From the NCBI GenBank assembly GCA_026260175.1, contig JAKCWW010000375.1, forward strand, positions 53,493-117,492: DNA of 64,000 nt. Reading direction: 5' to 3'. The translations under genes were made by a program, and so were the position numbers. Each line of letters starts with the position of its first letter. The first letter of the stretch is position 1. This document shows positions 12,055 to 24,711 of the stretch, piece after piece. This stretch comes from Reticulitermes lucifugus. Taxonomy: Eukaryota > Arthropoda > Insecta > Blattodea > Rhinotermitidae. Below the pieces are notes generated by a model that had not been told where the DNA came from, made no database searches, and worked only from the letters and a program-made list of their open reading frames with translations.

Positions 12055-12310
12055 TCTAGGATAGCGTGTAGGTGTTGCCTCTAGGCTATGGGCTAGACGA
12101 CCGAGACAATGCATAGTTTCATTACCGGAAAAGGTAAGGTGCTTTCATTCCATCAAAGTCTCTAAACCAGCTCCAGGACCCACCGAGATACCTATTTATA
12201 GGTTATAAGTGGTTTTATCCCTGGGGTTAAAGAGGCTGGGACGTGAAGCTGGTCATTCACCTTCATCTACTGATGAGGTTAAGAATAAATGGAGTTACAA
12301 TTTTATTCCC
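12055..12310 (+). mobile_element. Diverged family A SINE
   Basis: The body 'gctccaggacccaccgaga', 'ccctggggttaaagaggctg', 'gtcattcaccttcatctact' and 'gaggttaagaataaatgga' matches the family A order. The upstream 'gatagcgtgtaggtgttgcc' (about 12060) is the remnant of the A-box region. Confidence 0.6.
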
Positions 12311-13164
12311 ACGTATGACTCGATGCAGCGAACACGGACACAGAGCTGACAGGACCTTGAGCCTAACATCACATACGTACACTTATTAGTTGGGCTTAAT
12401 CATGCATAAAACTCTTCTTTTATATCTACAAAAGGCCTTCATGGCATTTGGATATTTTTATCTGCAAACCTTATATATATATATTATGTGCATTCCAAAA
12501 TATGGATTCGCAACAGGAAATTTCAAACTAGTAGGATTCCTTTTAAGAGAAAAAATACGTGACAGTTACTGAGACTATGTTGTCTGTACAATAATATACG
12601 TGTGTTGTCACATATAAAGAGATGTTTTACAATATTTCCTTTTCTACGCAGTATCAGGAATAGCTCGGCCTGTATACATATTGGGCTTGAGGCTGGACAA
12701 CTGGCATACCGAGGATTAAGTCCAGCCGGAGGGACGGACTTTCTCTTCTTCATTACCACCATATCAACTGTGGGACATATCCAGGCTACATGAAGTTTTT
12801 GCGCGGGGATAAAAAGATGTTGGGCTTGAACCTGTCAAATTACATGCATCTAGTAACAAGGTTACAATTGCGTGAAATTATACACCATATTACTTCAGGG
12901 AGTGGGACTTAATTGAATGAATGAAAATGTTTATTCGCCTGAAAGCAATTGTATGTCATGTGTCGTTTAAGTGTGGCTCTGTTTGTATAAAGTGTATATT
13001 TGAACAGGTGATGCCGTCAATATGACAGACATTACGGCTTTGCTGTAAAATTCCGGACAAAATGTGTGTTTTTTTTTTTGGAGAAGGGCTCCGCAGCAGA
13101 TGCTACGGACGCACCGCAGCCTTGAGCCTTATTGTGCAATCCTGTGATGAAGATGAAAGATGAT
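12311..13164. other. Gene-free stretch
   Basis: Mirror open frames on the two strands at 12523-12793. A T9 run lies at about 13070. No recognisable gene. Confidence 0.45.
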
Positions 13165-13360
13165 CAGTTTTTTTCAGTTTTACAAGTAATGGAGCACCGG
13201 ATGGAATGAAATTGACAAGGGAAAACCGAAGTACTCGGGGAAAAAACCTGTCCCATGGTCACTTTGTCCACCACAATTCCCACACTGATTGACCCGGGAT
13301 CGAACCCGGACCTCAGCGGTGAGAGGTCGGTGACTAACCGCCTGAGCCATGGCACGGCCA
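13165..13360 (-). mobile_element. tRNA-derived SINE, family B, well preserved
   Basis: On the minus strand the element starts near 13360 with 'ggccgtgccatggctcag'. It has an intact A box TGGCTCAGGCGG (complement of 13338-13349) and a perfect B box GGTTCGATCCC (complement of 13296-13306), spaced as in a tRNA. A unique body follows ('gtggacaaagtgaccatggg', 'ttcggttttcccttgtcaat'). The boxes are intact enough for RNA polymerase III recognition. A second copy at 24712-24930 shares 'ggctgtgccatggctca' and 'aatggggcaggttttcctca', and diverged copies lie at 1395-1562 and about 55405-55500. Confidence 0.85.
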
Positions 13361-15454
13361 AGTGTTGTTTTACTATTGGTTTTGTTGTTGGCCGTGTTGT
13401 TAGTGATAGATCTGAGAAAAGAATCAGTAGACCTCACAAATCAATGTTACCAACAGTCACAATTTCTAGTAGTCCACAAAAACTTACATTTGAATTTGTA
13501 CACAGCACTAGAGATTGGTTACGATGCAAATATGTCGGAAACCAGTGGCGGCTGTGCCTTTATTTCAGGGCCGATTGAACCCAATTACAGATACATCTAC
13601 AGCTGCTGCAGCGTGCTGTAGGCTAGCCAGTGATCACTGCAGGTTTATATATATTAACTTGCCTCTTAGAATATTGTAACATATTTTAATTACTCGGAAT
13701 TACATTATAAACATTTTTAAAAAGATGTTTTATATAATTACACTGCTTAATTCATACACTATTCCATCAAGTTCAGTGTTTCATTCTTAATATTGCTGTT
13801 TTAAGATTTTTTTAAGCTAAAGAGAATAGGTACCTTTGAGGGAGCTCGCCTTTAAAAATTACGCGTCAAAAATCTGAACGAAGATCATGCTATTCTCTAA
13901 ATTTCTGGGCATATTTCCTGCTGACTTGATGCTCAACATATTGGTTTTGGTCATATTTATATAATAAAGTTTACACACACAGACGAAAATTGCGAGTAAT
14001 GGCATTAGGTAAAACAATCACTTCAAAATTTTTGGCATAATCCCTTTCTCAGACGGGCTTACCATTCTGTGTTCGAATTTACAAACAGAGGGTCTGATTA
14101 TGGACAGGAATCTTCAGATGAAAGTAAAATAAATTATATTTTCCGAGAGAGAAGCAAGAACCATGCTGTGTCAAATTAACTTTCATTCGAAACTAAATTC
14201 AAGCCACATTTCTGTCCACAGGAAATGGACAAAATCCCAAATGGGGACACACGTTACTGAAATGCTATCTGCATTGTTTCCCAGAGATGAAGATTAACAA
14301 CAAACTACATTGCATTCACATGCAGAGACAGGCTCCGAATAAGTATGAGGGTGGATATATTTGCGTCTGTAAACCAGATTACAAAATTACACAGGTTTTA
14401 AAATTAATGACATTACCAAACAGTTTGGTGTAAAGGCAAATTTCTAGACTTATTTTCAGTAGTTGTCTGTTGGAAGTTCTCTCGTGTTATAGCTATCCCG
14501 AGGTTAAGTTACTTCAGTCCTCGCTTACAAATTCTGTGTTATTACCTTGAATGTGCCGGGACGCCGCCTTTCTATTTCTTCACAATTCATCATTCATGAA
14601 TCATCCCGAGATTAGACTATATATTCTTCAGTTACTGAAACCCTCTGAAATTAATCATAAAATGAATTCACAGGCAAATGGCTAATTTAATCAACAGAAC
14701 AAACTCCTTTTTAAAAACTAAAATTCGATCACCTAATCAAGAAATTTCCCACTCTTATGGAACCAGATATGTCATTACCGTGTTCCTGAGAGCCTGTCAA
14801 TATTCTCTGTTCCCAGGCAGATAAATTTATTTTACTACACAAAAAAACTTCCGTTAACAACTATTTAATATCATTATCCATTCTGTAGGAGCAAGTAATC
14901 TGTTCCCTGTAGGATTTCCGATAAATATTTTTCTAACATCCCTCAAGTATGTGACATACAAAATATTCCTACGTTTAATTACATTCAACCTCCGTTATTT
15001 AAAGTCTTTTGAAGAGAATAAAACTTTCTTAACATACGTGAGTTCGTAAGTTATTGTTTTTATTGCGTCAGCGTATCACACTCAAAATTTAAGAAACAAA
15101 AGACCTTGACACAGGTCTACACACAAGCGACTGATTTTCTTCTTACGGCGGATTAACAAATTCATGTACAGAATCAGAATTCGTTATCCTGATATCATTT
15201 ACACCTAGTGTACAAGATTAGAACATCCTGAGGCTAAGTCAATCGTAACACCTAACTAGGTTTGTCAATAACACAAGGCCGAGACGTTTATCATGGGTAA
15301 GTTTGGGGTTAGAGAAACGTCAGTATCGAAGGCTATACGCGTCATGGGTAAGCCCTGCACGGACGGTTACTATGGCAATAAATATACAGCAGTCTGATTG
15401 CACAGTGAGCGTTCGTACAGTAGTATGTTCATGAACGTGCATTTAAGCGTATGC
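13361..15454. other. Gene-free stretch
   Basis: The frame at 13349-13621 starts inside the SINE and looks like a signal peptide only because of a GT/TT-rich run. No other coding or repeat signal is seen. Confidence 0.5.
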
Positions 15455-15552
15455 ACTTACATATATATATGACTATATATGTAGCATACGCGCGTGTGTG
15501 TATTTCTTACATATGTGCGTAAGTATGTATGTATGTGTAAGCCACTGTATAT
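15455..15552. repeat. TA/TG mixed microsatellite
   Basis: Runs of 'atatatatat', 'cgcgcgtgtgtgtat' and 'gtatgtatgtatgtg' in succession. The frames across it are low-complexity artefacts. Confidence 0.85.
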
Positions 15553-16226
15553 ACGTAAATGCGTGTGAGTCTTGTGCTCTGTTCCGTCACAGATCTCTTC
15601 AGCGGAGAGTGACGAATTTACTTCAGAACTATAATTCAATTATAGACATACAAGAAAATAAAATTCAATTACAGAATTATTATTCTCCTGTGTACTTTTC
15701 TCATATACAAGTGTAGTCTAAAATTATTAGACACAAATAACGATAGACCTAACATATATAGGCCTACACGTCCTATACACGATAACATAAAAAAGAGTCA
15801 ATATGAAAATATCCAAGTCATAGATGACCCTTACTTATTATAAGTAATAGATTACTTTCAGGATTAAGTATCTCTTCATTAAGATTCCCATTAAATATTC
15901 ATCGCACTGGGAAATTTTCTACAAATAAATCTGTTAAAATAGACTACACGGATTATCGTTTGACATTAAGATCTAAAATATTTATTCAGGTTTTAAGATA
16001 TCTAGGTAAAATGATGCTGTACTAAAGGAGACGGTAGCGATGGTAAATCCTCAGTTCTCTGAAGATGTGCGAAAACTCCAAAGCCATCAAATTTAGTAAA
16101 TTCCTCTTCTTCCAAAACGTAGCTTTGGTTTCATTGAAAGTATATAGATTATTATACATTCCTCCTGTACTAAGATTATTTGGTGTATCCTACGAAACTT
16201 CGTATCAAAAAACACTTACATAGAAC
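15553..16226. other. Gene-free AT-rich stretch
   Basis: Nothing recognisable apart from a short 'ataattcaattatag' palindrome-like run. Confidence 0.5.
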
Positions 16227-16338
16227 GGCGTCAATTTTTGGTGCATGACCAACGTTTCGGGATCACTTGTTTGTCCCATCTTCAGGGGGGACAAACAAGT
16301 GATCTCGAAACGTTGGTCATGCACCAAAAAATGACGCC
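16227..16338. mobile_element. Near-perfect hairpin element (51-bp arms, 10-nt loop)
   Basis: Arms 16227-16277 and 16288-16338 differ at only two of 51 positions; the loop is 16278-16287. The minus strand of the left arm plus loop reads CUGAAGA, U, GGGA...UCCC, GAA, ACGU, U, GG, again a hammerhead-like order. The sequence to the right ('cgggtaataacccaaaagaa') on the minus strand encodes an FFWVITRRH-like peptide, similar to FWDVTRHW in the repeat at 39690-39905, so the two loci seem to belong to one repeat superfamily. Confidence 0.8.
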
Positions 16339-16669
16339 GGGTAATAACCCAAAAGAATTTAAGCAACATTACGACCACGGCGGAAGCCTTCAAATACATA
16401 TATTGACATAGAAGTTCTCAGCAACATAAAACGTACTGCGATATGAGCTGACATGAACAACTAATATATGTTTGACTCCAAATGTAGACCACAAAATGTT
16501 TCATGTCTCAGTAAAAGACCTTTAGGTTTTCTGGGAGTAAACTTCGTCTGACCATTTTTTATTTCCTTTTTTGTCTGCAATATCCTTGATACTGTTATAT
16601 GACAGCCCAAGAGCTCTTATAAATATTATTTCGGAGGGTTTAAGAGGTATTATATACAGAGTGTGAAAA
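16339..16669. other. Gene-free stretch, possibly repeat flank
   Basis: The first 60 bases are the flank of the hairpin repeat (see previous entry). The rest is unassigned. Confidence 0.4.
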
Positions 16670-17284
16670 AATTCGAAACACAATCTCTGCCTAACAACAG
16701 CAGGCATAACTTTAAAAAGCGTCGGTAGAACTGTTTTCAGAAAATTACGATAGCGTCGAACATATAACAGGAAACAAACAAAGGGCCTGCGGAAATACTC
16801 AGGTTCGCGGACGAAGTAAGGATTATCCTGTGGACTACTTTGGACGTCACCCGTAAAACACGCTTCATTTCTTTACAGGACACTGTGTGAAAAACTTTGT
16901 CTTAGGATGTTGATGTCGTAGTCACTTGCAAATTTGCGTCCATAGAAAACAGTCCTTTGGAACGAGATGTGAGCTCCGCTTGTACAGGTGTAGATAAAGT
17001 TGAGCTTCAACAATCACTTCAAGATAAGTCTGTTAGAATAGATCCAACTCTCGGGCGATATCGCATGGATTTCTCCACGACTCCTGTTTCATAGCTGCTA
17101 TCACGGCATCTTCATTAGCAAGTGTTCTTACAGTCCGTGGGTGACCTGGTTTAAGAAGTGTCGTATGTGTTACGCTTTTTTTCTCACACAGACGCTGCTC
17201 CAACGGTCGACAGAAATAACCCAGCGCATATCCCCGCGCATTAATACCACCTCGATTAATACAGGCACAACTGGTTAAGAGCAT
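16670..17284 (-). pseudogene. Broken IS630/Tc1-mariner-like transposase (DUF4817-type)
   Basis: Reading the minus strand from 17284 downward, the first piece carries GHPRTVRTLANEDAV and CDIARELDLF, a helix-turn-helix DNA-binding region typical of insect transposases with an N-terminal DUF4817 domain. After a stop at about 17033 the similarity continues in a shifted frame with YKRSSHLVPKD and LRHQHP. In yet another frame comes RYRNFLKTVLP...PAVVRQRLCFE, ending near 16670, before the expected HDGAPAH catalytic block. Several stops and at least two frameshifts make it a dead remnant. Family assignment is from remembered consensus; I could not run a search. Confidence 0.8.
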
Positions 17285-17467
17285 GCGGCAGTATTCTTAG
17301 CGAGTGTATTCGATGATCATGTGATCAAAACTGAGCCCTGCAGTGCACTTTGACTAGTAAGTACACCTAAAAACGCGATTTATCATCGTTGAAAATACAG
17401 TTCTTAAATAAGATTTTGCCCATTTGACAGCTACGGGTATCTCAAAATACAAACCTCTCAGTACATA

Positions 17468-17880
17468 CGAGGTCTGACACAAAAAAAACGAGACTGTGTC
17501 TGTAAGTATTTCTGTTTGACAAATTCAGCAAATTAACTACGATCGCCTTTAAAGTAGTTCCCTTGTGAGTTAACACAGCTGCATACGATGCTGTCAACGT
17601 TCAAAGCAATTCTGCATGTCATTTTCTGTCAGACTGTTGAGCATCTCCGTCGTTTTTACTTTCACATCTTCTACCGATAAAAAATGGTTCCCTTTGAGCA
17701 CCGATTTGATCTTTGGGAAGAGGTAGAAGTCACAGGGAGCGAGGTCTGGCTGGTTGTATAATGTTTCCGATTTGTGTTTAAGAGAAATAATGCTACAGCG
17801 AGCTTATGCGTGTGTAGTTGCACCCTGTATAATTTGGCAACTGTCTCCATGTGAAGGATTGCAGCACCTGTTAGAAAGAA
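17468..17880 (-). pseudogene. Mariner transposase C-terminal fragment with 3' terminal repeat
   Basis: The minus strand encodes DLAPCDFYLFPKIKSVLKG..FLSVEDVK..MLNSL...MQNCFERxQHRM..CVNSQGNYFKGDRS. These are the D(34)D-region motif PDLAPCDF.LFPK and the usual mariner C-terminus, with a stop at 17533-17535. One in-frame stop interrupts 'FER*QHRM', and the upstream HDNAPAH region is frameshifted (HGDSCQ-like). The 3' end is a mariner-style terminal repeat, 'cgaggtctgacac' from 17468, preceded by a TA dinucleotide at 17466-17467. The N-terminal two thirds and the other terminal repeat were not found. Confidence 0.8.
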
Positions 17881-19872
17881 TTCGTGCTCACTTTTTTCCG
17901 TGTAACATGCAATGTATTTAGAGGAAAATAATCTTTGGAGTGGTGCGGTTTGAGCTGAAGGCAGGACAGTCCGCCACTGTTAGGTTCTAGAAGAACTGTG
18001 GCTTCAGTTCGGAGACCTCAGTGGACAGAAGGGGATGAGAAACGTAACGTAAACAGAAACTCGGATCAACACCACAGTCTGCACTAAGCAGCAGACTCAA
18101 AGTTACCCAACTCGTTAGAAGGAATTTGCTTGGTCTGTTGGGTATACCTGAAGGGAGAACACTATGCCATAAACACGGCGTAGTAGAAAGGACGTCTGGC
18201 ATCACAAACTGTGCAGATATTCTAAATTTGTTATGCTTCACTAACACTGCTATATAAAATTCAGAAAAATCACCTCAGGTGAGAAACTTCCTGAAGCAGA
18301 AAATTAACAATAATAAGCTACAATAAATTCATCTCGTATCAAATTTGATGCGTTTGATTTACGTCCTCTTTTGATAAAGAACTTCAGTGGAAATCTCAAC
18401 AGGACGTAATACCTTTAAATACCCTGATTTAAAAAATATCCTGTAATTTAGGAATTTACAGGCCAGAAATTCGAATAACTAATTTTTGAATTCACCTTTT
18501 TTATTTCGTAAATTTCCGGTAACCTAATTAGCCTTTTATGCTGAAGAGAGTTCAGGTAATGAAACAACCTGTGACAGGCGGCTGTAGTACGTCATTTTTG
18601 TTATTTAAAGCGTAAAACTTATTAACAATTACTTACAGTGGTACAAAAGTGCTTATTTTAAAATATTTTAAAATGTCTGATCAAACTTTATTTTACCTTC
18701 CTTTCCACAATTGTCGTAAAGACCACACTGATAATTCTATTGCAACTTTCACAACAGTTTAGAAGATGGAATGGCTTCTGTTGAATTGTATGAGACACTT
18801 TTAAGAAAACCTCAGTGTAATATCAAATGCCTTAGAATGGCGCACGGGCTGCATATAGTATACAGTGCGTTTTGTACCAAAACACCAAATCACTTGCATG
18901 TCAGTGAGGTTTGTGAAATTTTCTTTTTTTGTAACTTATATTAAGATGAAGTAAGGCCTCTACAATTTGAGCAATAGAGTGTTTTTGATTCTGAAATTTT
19001 GATGTGTTTCTTTATTAAACTTCCGTGAAAAACTAAATCCTTAACAGCAAAATTAGTATTTAAACGTAATTACATCATGATCAACTACGTTCTGAAAGGC
19101 GTTTTAAATTTCTGTTGTTTAAGAATCCTCGAGTTTAATTAACTCACTTATTTATCGCAAGTTTAAGAACACTGTCAGTACCCCATACCACGCTTTATAG
19201 AACGGTGGAATTATTAGTGAATACTGAACAGGAAAGAATGCGAAAGAAGGTTGTGACCTAATTCCATTTCGTGCCCCGGCCTTTGGCAGACTTAATGAGC
19301 AACCTACGATAATCATCAGTTACATGCCTTATCTCGACGCAGATTTGAACCATGAATCTCAGCCTGTAAGTTGGAAGATTTATCCCTAGAGTCAAATTTA
19401 AATTTTAAGACTACTTCTAACAACATTACGTATATGATAGCTGAGTGTTTCCACATAATCCTGAGGCTGTCATAAAAATTCTGTGAGAGTATAAAGCTTG
19501 AACTTTGTAATTGAACCAAATTCATATAGTGATGCATTTAAGGATAAATTTATGTTGAATGGAAATTTATAGAAGTGTACTGAAAATATTTTTGTTGCAC
19601 AAAAGGAAAGAGATAAATATTTCCAGTTAAATCAACTTCCATTCTCTTGAATCAAAGCATATGGTCGGATATAATAGACAGAAACGCAGGTTTTGACCTT
19701 GTGCTGGTTGGTTCTAAGTATTGTACACCTTACGTGAGGGAAAAATTGTATTCAAATTTGGCTAAATAAGTGACACAGAACGTCCAAATTCGTGCCATAA
19801 ACCTTAGTACTTTTATACGTAATGCAACTCGCGGTTTTGTTTATTAATTCAAGGAAAATAACTGCGAGATAT
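17881..19872. other. Gene-free stretch
   Basis: A minus-strand frame at 17987-18247 (86 codons) has no recognised family. AT-rich elsewhere. Confidence 0.45.
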
Positions 19873-19940
19873 AAAGCACCCATATAACAACACTACAAAG
19901 CACCTATATAACAACACTACAAAGCACCTATATAACAATA
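19873..19940. repeat. 24-bp tandem repeat, about 2.8 units
   Basis: Units start at 19873, 19897 and 19921 with 'aaagcacc(c/t)atataacaa'. There is one substitution between units 1 and 2, and unit 3 is cut short after 'aacaata'. The very low divergence suggests a recent duplication. Confidence 0.9.
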
Positions 19941-21881
19941 ATGTGATTTCCAAGCAGACGGGAGACATGTAAAATTAAATGCACAGTAAGTTTTGAGTTT
20001 CCAAAAAACAAAATTCCCTACACCATCATTTCCACAAAAAATAAAAAAGGATGCATTATGTTGCAAGAAGTTATTTTAAAAGCATTATTATTAAAATAAT
20101 ATGGAGATGAAAGGAGGTTTTAGAAAGATGACAATGTCTGGATTTACTAAGCCGCTCACGTTTCTACCTAGTGACGTCAGATCCTGTTACGTTTGGGAGC
20201 ATTTTGTCACTCAGCTCTTGAATCCCTACTCCTGAGAAATAGTATACATAGCATGGAGGACTGACCAGCTATATAACTCTTTCCTTTCTTACGTCAGAAA
20301 TAAATTACTTTTATGAACGTAATGGAATCTTCTAGATTACACTGAAGACAAAATTATAATATATACTCGGTAACATACATGCATTAATAATCTTATGCTT
20401 GTGTATAAATAATCTACGTATGTACAAATACATTTGTTCATATATATATATATACAGAAATATAGATACATTTACACACATTACTTACAATAAATTCATA
20501 TTTTTCATTCTTTAATCACAACAAGAAAAAAATGTGAAAATTTACTCTGGAGATGTCGCAGAAGTAAAATATAAGTTACGTCACGTGAGGCATCGAATCT
20601 CTAGAAGTGCAACGCAGAAACACAAGCGGAAGTGTCGGAGAAAGTACAGACTGATATAGATAAACCTTAAGCATTAAAAATTGTATTGAGGTGGAAAAAG
20701 TATATATCTATACCAATGAAAATATCATGACTTAAGACAAACCTCTTAGTTTTACTGCGCGCTTTCTCCATCACTGACAGTCCAGTTTCGCTGCAGTCTG
20801 GTAGAATAAGTTGCGATTCAGGTTTACGTAAGTTGTATTTAGATTGGCGAAGAGCACGTCAGCCTGTACCGTCTGCCTGTTGATTCATTTAGTAAAAAAA
20901 CAATTAGGGAATTTTGTGGGTGAAAATAATCACAACTTCAGTCAATATTCTATCACAGAGTCTGTGCAAAGGGATTGAGGAAAGCCACAATACATATCAG
21001 CAGCTATATTGGTTTTATGGGTATAGATTTGAAACAAGGATCTTCCACGCGAAACTTCAAAAATTTTTAAATATTAAAAATTGAATGACACCTTAAAAAA
21101 CAAAGTTTCACATTCCCTCACTTATGTTACATAATTCTTAAAAAACATTTGTAAAATAACCAAGAGTGAGCGGAGGTGTAGCTAAATAATTCTTAATCGC
21201 AAAACAAACTGATTTTCAGGGAAGCTTCAAGTCCAGGCTGCTGTCATTCCGAGACAAGAGCGTCCTGTCCGCTTTTAATAGGCGGCTGAGTGGGCCCCGT
21301 CCTGTCTAAGCTTGTTATAAAAATGACAAATACCCTCCCCTTACCGGGAATAGGGCCACTAGTAGCCTAGCCTCTAGCCTTTCTCATTAATTTATTGAAC
21401 TACGTGGACTACGCTACACTCCCATCACGCATTTATCGCCTACGTTCTTCTGTTCTAAGTTTGACGATTATGCTTCATGTTTCAATAGATTAATTCAATA
21501 AATATTACGTTGAAAAGAGTTAAGATCACAAGAGTCATTAATTTAATTACAACTGCACGTGTTCCAGACAATATAAAGTGGGTCACTTTTTACAAAGGCG
21601 CATTGTCTGATGAAGGAAATGGCTTCCAGATACGTAGGTTATCTGACGGTGCATTGAATATGCAGTCTCAGAGAGAAGAAACTGTGTGGCCCCCAGCTTG
21701 AAGACTGTATAGGTGATTAACAAGTTCTCAGCTCAGAAGACAAGCATGTAACAAAACGTTACATAACATCTGCTCTTGCAGATTCTTTATTCAATGTTTG
21801 GGTTACATCAAATCAGGAAATATCTTGACTAGCTTAGTAACTATTAATAATTCAAGATAACATTGCTTCATATTATTACAG
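19941..21881. other. Gene-free AT-rich stretch
   Basis: A short (TA)n run lies at about 20439-20453. A slightly GC-richer patch at 21230-21420 has no recognisable coding or repeat content. Confidence 0.5.
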
Positions 21882-21913
<32 letters not shown>

Positions 21914-21947
21914 ATTTTATCAGTTAGTCAGTCAGTTAGTTGTTAGT
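21882..21947. repeat. (TTAG)n microsatellite
   Basis: Uninterrupted TTAG repeats at 21882-21913, then imperfect 'cagttagtcagtcagttag' to 21947. The unit has 4 bases and is not the insect telomere unit TTAGG. Confidence 0.9.
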
Positions 21948-22935
21948 TACAACTTTCTAAATATTGTAGATTTTTCAGTGTGTTTAATAATAATGGGTCC
22001 CATATGTATTCTCTATACAACTGAATCAAAAATGTCAGAATATGACGGATGGCGTCAAAGGAGTAATAGAAGTACTTCCCATTATTTTAATATATTTTCA
22101 GTCTTTTGTCTCTGTTCAATACATAACAGACAAAAAGCCTTCAGGGGAGCATGTGCTGTGGACGAAACCAACACACAGGCCTTCTGATAACGAATAGGTC
22201 AAATTATACCTTATTGCCCCGAAAAGAGTCAATACTGCAATAATTTAAATTTCCGAAGTTATTTAAAAATAAGAATTAGGATTTAAGTGCGCTCCAAACG
22301 CTCAATTATTGGATATCGATAGTAGGTAACAAGAGTTATTAACATAATGAAAATAAACATTTTTACTTCATTCAACATCATCAGAATATTTCACAACTTA
22401 CGCACAATACATAACTAAATCATGTAGCCATACAATTTTGATGCTTTACGGCAGTTCAGTTACATTTCACAGGTCAATACACATTCCCAACCCCAAGCGT
22501 AACACGTTATGGTAAATTAAGAGTACATAACATGGTTCTGTATATAACAGATATAATTAATTTTATACAATTAGCAAACTAGTAAAATATAACAGGTTGA
22601 AGTTTGTAATCCACTAAAATAATATTTTTGGCATTACAGTTTATATAATAAGCCAAATACATTTTAATCACTTTCACCAATATAGGCAGGATGTCAACGG
22701 TTTCATGCCCCATAATTCAAAGCAGGAGGAAAATTAGAAATAGGATGATTTTAGAACGCAATATTAAACTCACCTTAAATGTGAAATAACACGTTTTAAT
22801 TACTTTTTGGAAGCTATAAATTAACTGAAACTTAGAAATCTCATCATTTTTCTCAAACACAGTTTATGTTGAAATACATTACTATCTTATTTATAACACT
22901 GATGGCACAAAACACTAACACTTTCCGAAGATGGG
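21948..22935. other. Gene-free AT-rich stretch
   Basis: No gene or repeat recognised. Confidence 0.5.
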
Positions 22936-23046
22936 TGTATGTGTGTTCTGTGTGTGTGTTCGTATATGTGTGTGCATGTATATATGTGTGCATATATGTG
23001 TTCATATATATGTGTATGTATGTGTGTTTGCATGTATGCGTGTGCT
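22936..23046. repeat. TG/TATG microsatellite
   Basis: Interleaved 'gtgtgtgtgt', 'tatatatgtgtg' and 'gtatgtatgtgtg' runs. The plus-strand frame through it is a cysteine/valine/tyrosine-rich artefact. Confidence 0.85.
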
Positions 23047-24599
23047 TAGAACCTCGTCAAGACCTAAGCATATTTGCACCCATCTAAAATTCATGTAGGC
23101 CTATTGTAAAAATTCATAAACCCGGTCTGGTAAGAAAAAGCATACGTATATTTAGCCTGTAAAACAAAATATTAGAAAACTTAACCTTAGGACGAAACAC
23201 TCCGTGATGCATGAATAGACAGACAGACAGACACGTCTTCAATCACAGCTATATTTTCAGCCAATATTTTTATTGTTCAAAACATCCTACTTAGTATAAT
23301 TAGGTTTACTTCGGAAACACTGAAAATACAGTGCAATTTTCGAAACAAGTCGTCGCGCAAGCCCATTTGTCTAGAGTTGTTTGCCCACTAGCCACAACAG
23401 AATAGCATTTGCTCGCATTGTTTTCTCTTTTGCACTTCACAAACCATGCGGATTTTTTTATTCATTTGCCGTGAAAAGCAGCTGGCACATTTCAAACTAC
23501 AATTTAAATAAGTTAAAACGTGTAACGTGTTTATACACGTAACAATGATAGTGAATGTATTGGCCAAACAAATGGGTTTCAGTGCACAATTATTTTGCAA
23601 ACCCCCAAAGTCGAATATTATTGCTGTAGATGATGACAGGGCAGAAAATACTCCTTTGTGGACCCAGTAGAATTACACTCTGCTGGCGGTTCTTAAATGA
23701 TCGTCAGGGTGTTTCAAGTTACGTACTACTGAACAAAGAGACACTCTCAAGTCATATCCTGCCTTACCTCGATTACTGTTTCTGGTTTTCAGACAAGTGT
23801 AAGACTGATATGCTTTCTCGCACATATAGGTAATTTAGGATGTCAGTAATGCATCGAGATTTCCTCACCTACGTTTGAAACACTTTTCGTAAGCCCAGCA
23901 AACAACTGATCGGTGGAATGCATTTACAAGTTTCTCAACCCTTATTCCATGGACATTTCTTTTAATTGTTCTTCCTGTAACTGTCTTCAAAGGGTTTAAA
24001 ATAATGTCTTCTGGATTGTGACGACATGTAGACTGAGAGAAATTTGCCTATTTATCAGAGGAGATTTCAAAGCCGTGTTCAAGACAATACCCAAACAACA
24101 ACATCCATCACAGTCGCAATTATGACAAAGACAAATCTAACTTAGTGTAAATTGAAATCGTGTTTCATGTATGGTACATTTAGGATTAAGGTAATAGATC
24201 CCTCTGAAACGTTAGTAATATTCGAAAATATTACACGGTGTAACAGCTCATATCCCTTATTATTCATTGGCATAAAAGAGGGCGTAAGACTAATACCGTT
24301 ATAGATCGCTTTAGATTTTTATACGTAACAAATTCTTGAGAATAAGCGTTGTAACGATGAAATTTGTCTATCATGTTATCCACAAATTACCACAAGAAAT
24401 CACTTGGAAAGCAATGTGGCATCTCGGTTTATTTTCTCGAATTAAGGTGACAGTTGTTTTCAGTTAACCTATCTGGAAAAATCTACTAATCTTCTGTCTC
24501 CAAAGCGTACTCGGTACAGAAACAGTAGTTTCAACGTATGGCATCATTCTGGTGATGAACTGTGAATTTACCTTTTTTTGTATGACGGCCTCGTATGTT
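23047..24599. other. Gene-free stretch
   Basis: Contains a small (GACA)n run at about 23218-23232. No gene or mobile element recognised. Confidence 0.5.
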
Positions 24600-24660
24600 G
24601 AAGCTGTTTTAACGTTTTCGGAAACACGGCATTTGCCATCTTCAGGGTACGTGTGTTTAG
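24600..24660 (-). other. Degenerate hammerhead-like / 'CTGAAGATGGC...GAAAACG' repeat end
   Basis: The minus strand reads CUGAAGA (24645-24639), U, then GGCA...UGCC. A short insertion precedes the GAAAACGUU that would correspond to the GAAA segment. The insertion and lack of a clear helix I make this a degenerate copy. It lies just upstream of a family B SINE. Confidence 0.3.
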
Positions 24661-24711
24661 TACTCTACGCTACAAGATCGCTTCTTGATACTGTTGGAAA
24701 GCAACGAGGGT

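Noticed and set aside
13349-13621. Frame with signal-peptide-like start (MARPSVVLLLVLLLAVLLV)
   Set aside because: The ATG lies in the SINE head complement and the hydrophobic run comes from a GTTGTT-rich tract. No transcript or splice evidence.
21882-21947. TTAG repeat as an interstitial telomere
   Set aside because: The insect telomere unit is TTAGG. The tract is a plain 4-base microsatellite.
22370-22400. Another CUGAUGA motif (minus strand)
   Set aside because: There is no GAAA at the expected distance and no helix II, so it is not counted with the hammerhead-like series.
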